Origin: JANLVJ01 sp031363945
GTDB lineage: Bacteria > Bacteroidota > Bacteroidia > Sphingobacteriales > Sphingobacteriaceae
DNA length: 8,656 bases
Reading direction: 5' to 3'
Assembly (NCBI GenBank): GCA_031363945.1
Contig: JANLVJ010000043.1
Coordinates: 1-8,656, forward strand
Shown: one piece after another, positions 1-4,912 of the stretch
Position numbering within the stretch: the stretch's first letter is position 1
How the letters are laid out: each line of letters opens with the position of its first letter
Notes under the pieces: generated by a model
What the model was told of the DNA's origin: nothing
The model's database searches: none
The model's input: only the letters and a program-made list of their open reading frames with translations
Translations under genes and position numbers: made by a program

Positions 1-2199
1 AAAGAAAGTGCCCTGAAGATGGGCTTGCTGCCAGAAGAATTTGACCGTATCTGTGAAATTTTGGGCCGTGTGCCGAATTTTACTGAAGTCAGTATTTTTT
101 CAGTCATGTGGAGCGAGCACTGCTCATATAAAAATTCAATCACCTGGCTTAAAAAATTGCCGAAAGACGGTGCTCGTATGCTAGCCAAAGCTGGTGAAGA
201 AAATGCTGGTATGGTTGATATTGGTGATAACCTGGCCTGCGTTTTTAAGATAGAATCCCATAATCATCCATCTGCAATTGAACCTTACCAGGGTGCAGCA
301 ACAGGTGTAGGAGGTATCAACCGCGATATTTTTACTATGGGCGCAAGGCCAGTCGCTCAACTAAACTCACTGCGTTTTGGTGATCTGCAAACTGAACGAA
401 CCAAATGGCTTTTAAAAGGTGTGGTTAAAGGAATTGGTGATTATGGTAATGCATTTGGCATACCAACCGTAGGAGGAGAATTGTTTTTTGACGAGAGTTA
501 TACAATCAACCCCTTGGTGAATGCGATGTCTGCGGGGATTGTAAAAATTGGGGAAACTGTTTCAGCCACTTCATATGGCGTAGGTAACCCGGTTTATATA
601 GTAGGTTCTGCAACTGGTAAAGATGGAATTCACGGGGCCGCATTTGCCTCTAAAGATATATCTGAAGACTCAGTCAATGACCTGCCTTCAGTACAGGTGG
701 GAGATCCTTTTCAGGAAAAATTATTAATGGAAGCCAGTCTTGAGGTAATTCAGACTGGTGCTGTTATAGGTATGCAGGATATGGGTGCTGCAGGAATTAT
801 CTGTTCTAATTCTGAAATGTCAGCCAAGGGTGAGCATGGGATGGATATTGACCTTGGTAAGGTGCCTTTGCGCAACAATACCATGCTACCTTTTGAGATT
901 CTTCTTTCTGAATCTCAGGAGCGTATGCTGATTGTGGTTCAGAAGGGTAGGGAGAAAGATGTTGAAGCTGTTTTCGAGAAATGGGATCTGAATTGTGCGA
1001 TCATCGGTGAGGTGACGGAAAGTCGCCGCCTCAGGTATTTTATGCATGGTAAACTTGTAGCCGACATTCCTGCAGATGATCTTGTTTTAGGGGGCGGTGC
1101 TCCGGTTTATACCCGGGAATACCATGAACCTGCCTATTACAAAGAAAACCAAAAATTTTCTATAGATACTATTGCTGAACCTACAAATCTTCGGGATGTT
1201 GCCATGCACCTTGTCGGTCATCCAAATATTGCCTCTAAATCATGGGTGAGCAATCAATATGATTCTACTGTAGGTACGATCAATATGACAACTAACCGCC
1301 CGAGTGATGCGGCGGTGGTTGAAGTGCGTGGTACCAATAAGGCCCTGGCATTAACTGTTGATTGTAATTCACGTTATGTATATGCTGACCCTGATATTGG
1401 TACTCAGATTGCAGTTGCTGAAGCGGCCCGTAATATTGTCTGTGCCGGGGGTGAAGCAGTTGCAGTAACGAATTGTCTGAATTTTGGTAATCCATATAAT
1501 CCAGAAGTATACTGGCAGTTTGTAAAGGCAATACAAGGCATGTCAACTGCCTGTGAGCGTTTCGAAACTCCGGTTACTGGTGGCAATGTGAGTTTTTACA
1601 ATCAGTCGTCAGATGAAGGTGCAGTATATCCAACACCCGTAATTGGAATGCTGGGTATTCTTGATAACCGGGAGACCTTCATGACCCTAGATTTTAAGGC
1701 TGCTGACGATTTAATTTTCTTGATTGGTAAATCTGTTAATGATATTGGCTCTTCCCAATACCTCGTATCTTACCATAAGCAGAAAGCCAGTTCTGTTCCG
1801 TATTTTAATTTGGAGGAAGAATTTGCCTGTCAGGAACTGGTTAAAAAACTAATCCTTAATAAGCTGGTGCAGTCAGTACATGATGTAGCAGATGGAGGAT
1901 TATTTGTTTGTCTGACCGAATCGGCAATGTACCGCAATCTTGGTTTTAAGATTTCAACCTTACCAGAAATCAGAAAAGATGCATTTTTATTTGGTGAGTC
2001 TCAGGGGCGAATAGTAGTTTCTGTCAAGCCATCTGACCTGAGTGAATTTCAGGCCCTCACTGCTCGGGGTTTGGTGCCTGTAAACCAGCTGGGATCTGTC
2101 ACTGATGGCAAGCTTCTCATCGATAATCAGTCTTTTGGTTCTATCGGTGATATCATCCCTGTTTACGATTCTGTACTGGATAAGGCTTTAAATCAGTAA
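1..2199 (+). CDS. purL: Phosphoribosylformylglycinamidine synthase subunit PurL (5' end cut by window)
   Basis: Cytosolic purine biosynthesis enzyme: ATP-dependent conversion of formylglycinamide ribonucleotide to formylglycinamidine ribonucleotide. The frame is open from base 1 (KESALK before the first ATG at 19), and the family normally has a short N-terminal helix before GLLPEEFDRI, so the true start lies just upstream and only a few residues are missing. Seen, numbered from the ATG at 19: MWSEHCSYKNS with the conserved histidine at 34, the nucleotide/Mg-binding stretch KIESHNHPSAIEPYQGAATG, MQDMGAAGI in the first half, and the repeated-half motifs PVTGGNVSFYNQ and VHDVADGGL. The length of about 730 residues matches the small-type PurL, which lacks a glutaminase domain and works with separate PurQ and PurS; neither gene is in this window. 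It ends with TAA and the next gene is 211 bases away. Identification is very secure. Confidence 0.97.
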   Translation, partial: KESALKMGLLPEEFDRICEILGRVPNFTEVSIFSVMWSEHCSYKNSITWLKKLPKDGARMLAKAGEENAGMVDIGDNLACVFKIESHNHPSAIEPYQGAATGVGGINRDIFTMGARPVAQLNSLRFGDLQTERTKWLLKGVVKGIGDYGNAFGIPTVGGELFFDESYTINPLVNAMSAGIVKIGETVSATSYGVGNPVYIVGSATGKDGIHGAAFASKDISEDSVNDLPSVQVGDPFQEKLLMEASLEVIQTGAVIGMQDMGAAGIICSNSEMSAKGEHGMDIDLGKVPLRNNTMLPFEILLSESQERMLIVVQKGREKDVEAVFEKWDLNCAIIGEVTESRRLRYFMHGKLVADIPADDLVLGGGAPVYTREYHEPAYYKENQKFSIDTIAEPTNLRDVAMHLVGHPNIASKSWVSNQYDSTVGTINMTTNRPSDAAVVEVRGTNKALALTVDCNSRYVYADPDIGTQIAVAEAARNIVCAGGEAVAVTNCLNFGNPYNPEVYWQFVKAIQGMSTACERFETPVTGGNVSFYNQSSDEGAVYPTPVIGMLGILDNRETFMTLDFKAADDLIFLIGKSVNDIGSSQYLVSYHKQKASSVPYFNLEEEFACQELVKKLILNKLVQSVHDVADGGLFVCLTESAMYRNLGFKISTLPEIRKDAFLFGESQGRIVVSVKPSDLSEFQALTARGLVPVNQLGSVTDGKLLIDNQSFGSIGDIIPVYDSVLDKALNQ

Positions 2200-2288
2200 A
2201 TTAAGTATTAAAGCAGTTACATAAAACAAATTATACTAATAATAAATAGTGTATTTCTGCTTTTAAAGTAGTCAAACCGCATCTTTTA

Positions 2289-2304
2289 ATTTTATCGATA
2301 AAAT
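2289..2304. repeat. Perfect 16-base palindrome in the leader of the cold-shock gene
   Basis: ATTTTATCGATAAAAT reads the same on both strands. It lies about 105 bases before the cold-shock start codon, in the 211-base gap after purL. Flanking segments can also pair: CTTTTA (2283-2288) with TAAAAG (2312-2317), or AGTAGT (2266-2271) with ACTACT (2307-2312). Cold-shock genes in other bacteria carry long structured leaders, so a regulatory RNA fold or an operator is possible, but the AT-rich composition makes chance palindromes likely. No convincing TAnnTTTG promoter was found in the gap. Confidence 0.35.
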
Positions 2305-2410
2305 CAACTACTAAAAGGGGTGTTTTTCTGAACTTGCATTATTTTACAAGAGGTTAAAAAAAATTAACTTAGTACTAACGAACTATTTAATTACCATTAA
2401 CGCTCCCCCA

Positions 2411-2602
2411 ATGACTGCAGGTACAGTAAAATTCTTTAACGAATCTAAAGGTTATGGATTCATTTTAGAGACTGAAACAGGAAAAGAATTATTTGTTCAT
2501 GTTTCAGGTTTGATTGATAAAGTAACTAAAAACGATAAGGTTGAATTCGAAATTCAAAACGGCAAAAAAGGCTTGAATGCCGTAAATGTTAAGCGATCTT
2601 AA
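2411..2602 (+). CDS. Cold-shock domain protein (CspA family)
   Basis: A 63-residue protein made of a single cold-shock (OB-fold) domain that binds single-stranded RNA and DNA and is expected to act as an RNA chaperone in the cytosol. Seen: the opening GTVKFFNESKGYGFI, with the RNP1-type motif KGYGFI at residues 13-18 and the RNP2-type motif LFVHVS at 27-32, followed by the usual short C-terminal strand ending at residue 63. It is slightly shorter than E. coli CspA (70 residues), as is common in Bacteroidota. The ATG at 2411 has no Shine-Dalgarno sequence; the preceding bases are CTCCCCCA. The gene stands alone between purL and the convergent rnhA, has a roughly 200-base AT-rich leader region and ends at a strong terminator. 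Family assignment is firm; whether it is actually cold-inducible cannot be told. Confidence 0.95.
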   Translation: MTAGTVKFFNESKGYGFILETETGKELFVHVSGLIDKVTKNDKVEFEIQNGKKGLNAVNVKRS

Positions 2603-2630
2603 CCAAACATAGTTAAAATTTTTTTTATAA

Positions 2631-2665
2631 CCCTCTTACCCTAAGGGTGAGAGGGCTTATTTTTT
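2631..2665 (+). terminator. Intrinsic terminator of the cold-shock gene
   Basis: An 11-base-pair stem (CCCTCTTACCC, 2631-2641, with GGGTGAGAGGG, 2645-2655, one G-U pair) has a three-base TAA loop and is followed by CTTATTTTTT. It lies 28 bases after the cold-shock stop codon. It also sits 35 bases beyond the end of the convergent rnhA, but read on the minus strand it is followed by TTATAAAAAAAA rather than a T-run, so it is a good terminator only for the plus strand. Confidence 0.9.
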
Positions 2666-2689
2666 AGTTTTACCCGTAGAAATGTATAC

Positions 2690-3142
2690 TTACAGACTGC
2701 TTTCATAAGCATGGTCTATAAGAAGCATAGAGTTTGTGCAGGCTGCAACAGCAAGTTCATCGCAGCGTTCATTTTCTGCATGACCTGCATGACCCCTCAC
2801 CCAATGAAAAGTCACCTTATGTTTTTTTAATAATGGGATCAGTCTTATCCATAAATCAGGATTTTTCTTTTCTTTAAAATTTTTTTTCTGCCAGCCAATG
2901 AGCCATTTTTTCTCTATTGGATCAATCACGTACTTCGAATCTGAGTAAATATTTATCTCTTGTCCATCATTTTTGATGGCTTCAAGTGCGGTTATCACCC
3001 CCATTAATTCCATTCTATTATTGGTGGTTTTTCTAAAGCCCCCCGAAAGCTCCTTATTATGAGCACCTGAGCGTAAAATTACTCCATAGCCACCTGGACC
3101 AGGATTCCCTTTGGAAGCCCCATCTGTAAATATTTCAATCAT
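2690..3142 (-). CDS. rnhA: Ribonuclease HI
   Basis: Cytosolic endonuclease that cuts the RNA strand of RNA-DNA hybrids, removing R-loops and primers. The 150-residue length is close to that of the E. coli enzyme (155). Seen: N-terminal TDGASKGNPGPGGYG, and the full catalytic set D7 (TDGAS), E45 (NNRMEL), D68 (YSDSKY), H118 (WVRGHAGH) and D128 (ERCDELA), equivalent to E. coli D10, E48, D70, H124 and D134. The basic handle region (KKWLIGWQKKNFKEKKNPDL, about 78-97) is also present, as in classical type 1 enzymes. The start is the ATG at 3142-3140; no Shine-Dalgarno sequence is evident. It is transcribed away from the tRNA-His gene, sharing a 45-base divergent region, and converges on the cold-shock gene. 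Its own promoter is not clear. Identification is very secure. Confidence 0.97.
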   Translation of the reverse strand: MIEIFTDGASKGNPGPGGYGVILRSGAHNKELSGGFRKTTNNRMELMGVITALEAIKNDGQEINIYSDSKYVIDPIEKKWLIGWQKKNFKEKKNPDLWIRLIPLLKKHKVTFHWVRGHAGHAENERCDELAVAACTNSMLLIDHAYESSL

Positions 3143-3143
3143 A

Positions 3144-3174
3144 TTTGCAATTTAAGCAGGTTTTTGTAATTTCG
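3144..3174 (+). promoter_or_regulatory. Bacteroidota-type promoter for tRNA-His
   Basis: TTTG at 3144-3147 and TAATTTCG at 3167-3174 are separated by 19 bases. This matches the Bacteroidota primary-sigma consensus TTTG-N19-TAnnTTTG with a single mismatch (C for T). It places the transcription start only a few bases before the mature tRNA 5' end at 3188. The -33 element begins immediately next to the rnhA start codon on the opposite strand. Confidence 0.65.
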
Positions 3175-3187
3175 TAGTTCCAAAAAC

Positions 3188-3262
3188 GGTGGACGTAGCT
3201 CAGTTGGTTAGAGCATTGGTTTGTGGTGCCGAGGGTCGTGGGTTCGAGCCCCATCGCCCACC
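3188..3262 (+). tRNA. tRNA-His (anticodon GTG)
   Basis: Full cloverleaf: acceptor 5' strand at 3189-3195, T8-A9, D-stem GCTC/GAGC with loop AGTTGGTTA, anticodon stem TTGGT/GCCGA around the loop TTGTGGT (anticodon GTG at 3223-3225), five-base variable loop, and T-arm GTGGG-TTCGAGC-CCCAT (3238-3254). The extra G-1 at 3188 faces C73 at 3262, the diagnostic identity pair of histidine tRNAs recognised by HisRS. CCA is not encoded (CCG follows), so it must be added after transcription. One oddity: position 5 (A3193) faces C68 (C3257), an A-C mismatch in the middle of the acceptor stem. The anticodon stem has two G-U pairs (27-43 region). The gene stands alone with its own promoter and terminator. 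Confidence 0.96.
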
Positions 3263-3278
3263 CGTAATTGTATAATTC

Positions 3279-3314
3279 AGGGATGAGTCAATTGATTCAT
3301 CCCTTTATTTATTT
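3279..3314 (+). terminator. Intrinsic terminator after tRNA-His
   Basis: AGGGATGAGTC (3279-3289) pairs with GATTCATCCCT (3294-3304), an 11-pair stem with one G-U and an AATT loop, followed by TTTATTTATTT. It lies 16 bases after the tRNA and ends transcription before the convergent thioredoxin-fold gene. On the minus strand the same hairpin lies after that gene's stop but is followed by GAATTATAC, so it is at best a weak terminator in that direction. Confidence 0.85.
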
Positions 3315-3329
3315 AAAAAAGCAGTCTGC

Positions 3330-3875
3330 TTACTGTTTAACTGATTTCTGATAATCTTCAAAACTTTGCTTTAGGTGATTATTATTCCCAAAGTAAGAAA
3401 GGATTTCTACAAGCATGGGAGCTTCCTGATATCCGGGAATTGCGGTAATTTTCTGACCTTTTTCACCAAGAATGACAGCTGTAGGATAACCTAACTGTCC
3501 ATCGAGCATTGCTAGGGTGTAGCTGTGAATGTTTTGAGCACTTGAGTAAGTATAAACCTGATTATTTATGGTTATTGCATCTTTACCTTCTGCATTAAAT
3601 TTAACAGCATAGTAATTTTTATTCATCTCATGAATAACTTTAGCATTCGTGAAAGCTTCTTTATCCATCTTTCGGCACCATCCGCACCAGTTAGTAAAAA
3701 AATCGATGTAGATCTTTTTAGGATTTGTCTTTGATAATTCAACTGCTTTTTCAATGCTCAGCCATTTAATTTCTTCCTTTGGCTTTATAATCAGCTTCTT
3801 AACAGGTACTACTGGTGACCAAGACAAGGTTAGTAAAAGAAGAAAAGCACCATATTTTCGCTGAATCTGTTGCAT
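3330..3875 (-). CDS. Exported thioredoxin-fold protein (WCGWC motif)
   Basis: A 181-residue thiol-disulfide protein probably acting in the periplasm. Seen: a short charged N-terminus followed by a hydrophobic stretch (residues about 9-24, AFLLLLTLSW), which looks like a signal peptide or anchor without a lipobox cysteine; then a thioredoxin-like domain with FFTNWCGWCRKMDKEAF, the redox pair being C64 and C67, and the cis-proline segment GYPTAV with P131. The W-C-x-W-C pattern with KMD and a following phenylalanine resembles thioredoxin_7/DsbD C-terminal domains more than cytosolic TrxA, and the domain carries an insert at about 97-122. By family it should reduce or exchange disulfides of exported proteins; the partner is unknown and no DsbD-like membrane gene is adjacent. 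The ATG at 3875-3873 has no Shine-Dalgarno sequence. It is a single gene facing the tRNA. Confidence 0.85.
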   Translation of the reverse strand: MQQIQRKYGAFLLLLTLSWSPVVPVKKLIIKPKEEIKWLSIEKAVELSKTNPKKIYIDFFTNWCGWCRKMDKEAFTNAKVIHEMNKNYYAVKFNAEGKDAITINNQVYTYSSAQNIHSYTLAMLDGQLGYPTAVILGEKGQKITAIPGYQEAPMLVEILSYFGNNNHLKQSFEDYQKSVKQ

Positions 3876-4010
3876 AGGGTTTTCGTTTTATCGGGTTTAA
3901 TTATTTTGACTTTTTTTCTTAGGTAGAAATGTGATTTTTAAATATTTCTGGCACATCAATTGCAATTAATCTTTTGCCCACCCAAGGGCATGTTTTTCAT
4001 AGGTAGATGT

Positions 4011-4045
4011 AGGGTCGACTAAGCAATTAGTCGACCCTTTTTTTT
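4011..4045 (+). terminator. Strong intrinsic terminator with no gene upstream
   Basis: AGGGTCGACTAA (4011-4022) and TTAGTCGACCCT (4027-4038) form a perfect 12-pair stem closed by a GCAA tetraloop (GNRA type), followed directly by seven more T (4039-4045). This is the best terminator in the window, and it is oriented for the plus strand only (on the minus strand the stem is followed by ACATCTACC). The nearest upstream plus-strand gene is tRNA-His, about 750 bases away and already terminated. It therefore ends either a small RNA starting in 3880-3990, an antisense transcript of the thioredoxin-fold gene, or an attenuated leader of the ubiX operon. Confidence 0.88.
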
Positions 4046-4049
4046 GTGA

Positions 4050-4079
4050 TACTGATTCAAAGATCAAAATTAATCAGTA
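4050..4079. repeat. Inverted repeat TACTGATT / AATCAGTA
   Basis: Perfect 8-base arms at 4050-4057 and 4072-4079 are separated by 14 bases, starting five bases after the orphan terminator. No T-run follows on the plus strand. The arms and spacing would suit a dimeric regulator's operator or a weak RNA hairpin. The right arm begins inside the possible minus-strand -7 box at 4065-4072. Function unknown. Confidence 0.4.
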
Positions 4080-4090
4080 AAAAGGTATTT

Positions 4091-4122
4091 TAAGGTGGCG
4101 CAAATTTTTTAGTACCACTTTA
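4091..4122. repeat. Inverted repeat TAAGGTGG / CCACTTTA
   Basis: Eight-base arms (4091-4098 and 4115-4122) pair with one G-U wobble across a 16-base loop containing a T-run. A nested alternative pairs GGTA (4084-4087) with TACC (4113-4116). The asymmetry of the G-U pair favours an RNA fold on the plus strand over a DNA operator, but chance is possible. Confidence 0.3.
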
Positions 4123-4165
4123 TATTGCAAGGGATTGATAAACTAAGAGTGTTTAATCAGCATAT

Positions 4166-4185
4166 TTTGAATTTCCCTATTCAAA
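4166..4185. repeat. Inverted repeat TTTGAAT / ATTCAAA
   Basis: Perfect seven-base arms (4166-4172, 4179-4185) flank a six-base TTCCCT loop. It is compact enough to form a hairpin in a ubiX leader transcript or to be a protein-binding site. It lies 114 bases before the ubiX start. No function can be assigned. Confidence 0.35.
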
Positions 4186-4265
4186 CCTAAACTATTGCCC
4201 CGACAAACTATTAACCTTCGGTAATGTAGTATAAACGTTAATTTTAACTTTACATTTTACGTTTC

Positions 4266-4296
4266 AGGAGAAATTATGTTTCCCTGTATACTATAA
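4266..4296 (+). promoter_or_regulatory. Shine-Dalgarno-led six-codon frame directly before ubiX
   Basis: AGGAG (4266-4270) lies five bases before an ATG at 4276 that opens MFPCIL and stops at TAA 4294-4296, three bases before and in the same frame as the ubiX ATG at 4300. It is the clearest ribosome binding site in the window, where most genes have none. It may load ribosomes that reinitiate at ubiX (translational coupling), or the TAA may be a point change that removed an older, longer ubiX start. Confidence 0.4.
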
Positions 4297-4299
4297 TCT

Positions 4300-4869
4300 A
4301 TGGCAGCAAAACATAAAATAATTGTAGGTATAAGCGGGGCCAGCGGTTCTATTTACGCTAAAGTACTGCTCGAACATCTGGTTTTGCTTAAAGATCAGAT
4401 TGAAGATGTTGCAATTGTACTTTCTGATAACGCCCGTGATGTTTGGAAGTTTGAGCTTGGCAACGAAGACTATTCTGCATTTCCCTTCAAGGTTTATGAA
4501 CCCAATAATTTTTTTGCTCCGTTTGCCTCAGGATCTGCAAATTATAAGACGATGATAATTTGCCCTTGCTCAATGGGCACTACGGCAAGAATCGCCGCAG
4601 GTATTTCAAATGATTTGATGACCAGAGCTGCTGATGTTATACTAAAAGAACGTCGCAAGCTGATTTTAGTTGTTAGAGATACACCGTTCAGTCTGATCCA
4701 TATTCGTAATATGCAGACTATCGTCGAAAGTGGAGGAATTATATGTCCGGCAAACCCTTCTTTCTATTCATTACCTAAAAATTTTGATGAACTTGCTGCT
4801 ACTGTCGTAACCAGGGTTATTGACCTTGCAGGCCTCGATCAGGATACATACAGATGGCAGCAACGATAA
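4300..4869 (+). CDS. ubiX: Flavin prenyltransferase, UbiX/Pad1 family
   Basis: Cytosolic enzyme that joins a dimethylallyl group to reduced FMN, making the prenyl-FMN cofactor of UbiD-type decarboxylases. The 189-residue length is normal. Seen: N-terminal FMN-binding loop GISGASGS (10-17), CPCSMGTTARIAAGISNDL (88-106), R109, then ERRKLILVVRDTPFSLIHIRNM (117-138) and PANPSFYS in the C-terminal third. The family usually has R-E-T-P at 126-129; here it is R-D-T-P, so the glutamate implicated in proton relay in the Pseudomonas enzyme appears to be aspartate. The ATG at 4300 is chosen because MAAKHKIIVGISGASG is the usual N-terminus. First gene of a five-gene run; mtaB begins 43 bases later. No ubiD gene is nearby, so the client decarboxylase (quinone or aromatic-acid metabolism) cannot be named. 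Confidence 0.92.
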   Translation: MAAKHKIIVGISGASGSIYAKVLLEHLVLLKDQIEDVAIVLSDNARDVWKFELGNEDYSAFPFKVYEPNNFFAPFASGSANYKTMIICPCSMGTTARIAAGISNDLMTRAADVILKERRKLILVVRDTPFSLIHIRNMQTIVESGGIICPANPSFYSLPKNFDELAATVVTRVIDLAGLDQDTYRWQQR

Positions 4870-4912
4870 GGGATATCTTATTCCTCATCATTTTTTCTAT
4901 TTTTGCGCCTGC

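Larger units (their letters stand above)
3876..4299. other. 424-base intergenic region without a recognisable protein gene
   Basis: This AT-rich stretch separates the minus-strand thioredoxin-fold gene from the plus-strand ubiX operon, so it must hold promoters for both, yet no good TTTG-N19-TAnnTTTG pair is visible for either. A perfect minus-strand -7 box (TAATTTTG, complement of 4065-4072) exists, but the nearest upstream TTTG is 28 bases away instead of about 19. For ubiX, TACATTTT (4251-4258) is a one-mismatch -7 box without a clear -33 partner. The region also holds a strong orphan terminator (4011-4045), a smaller hairpin TGCCC/GGGCA (3975-3990), three inverted repeats (4050-4185), the direct repeat TAGGTAGA (3920-3927 and 4000-4007) and a six-codon frame (4276-4296). 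Apart from short chance ORFs no coding sequence is seen. Confidence 0.7.

Noticed and set aside
1292..1546. 84-codon minus-strand open frame inside purL
   Set aside because: Fully antisense to conserved PurL sequence, low-complexity Gln/His/Tyr-rich translation with no family resemblance; a shadow frame.
1404..1586. 60-codon minus-strand open frame inside purL
   Set aside because: Antisense to a highly conserved purL stretch and without any recognisable domain; its length is expected by chance.
3920..4007. Direct repeat TAGGTAGA, two copies 80 bases apart, as attachment site or array
   Set aside because: Only eight bases and two copies, with no spacer pattern, integrase or duplicated flanks; not enough for a CRISPR, att site or insertion scar.
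3990..4022. Ten-codon plus-strand frame (MFFIGRCRVD) ending in the orphan terminator stem
   Set aside because: It resembles an attenuator leader peptide by position, but has no run of regulatory codons and no ribosome binding site; probably chance.
4065..4104. Minus-strand promoter for the thioredoxin-fold gene (TAATTTTG with TTTG upstream)
   Set aside because: The -7 box is perfect but the spacing to the nearest TTTG is 28 bases instead of about 19, and it would give a roughly 180-base leader running through the orphan terminator stem.
4211..4224. Possible UUCG tetraloop hairpin in TTAACCTTCGGTAA
   Set aside because: Only the closing C-G pair forms around TTCG; the next pairs fail, so no stable hairpin is supported.
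4820..4912. Longer N-terminus for mtaB starting inside ubiX
   Set aside because: The extra 31 residues are unlike the family, while the ATG at 4913 gives the typical MtaB N-terminus and normal length of 450 residues.
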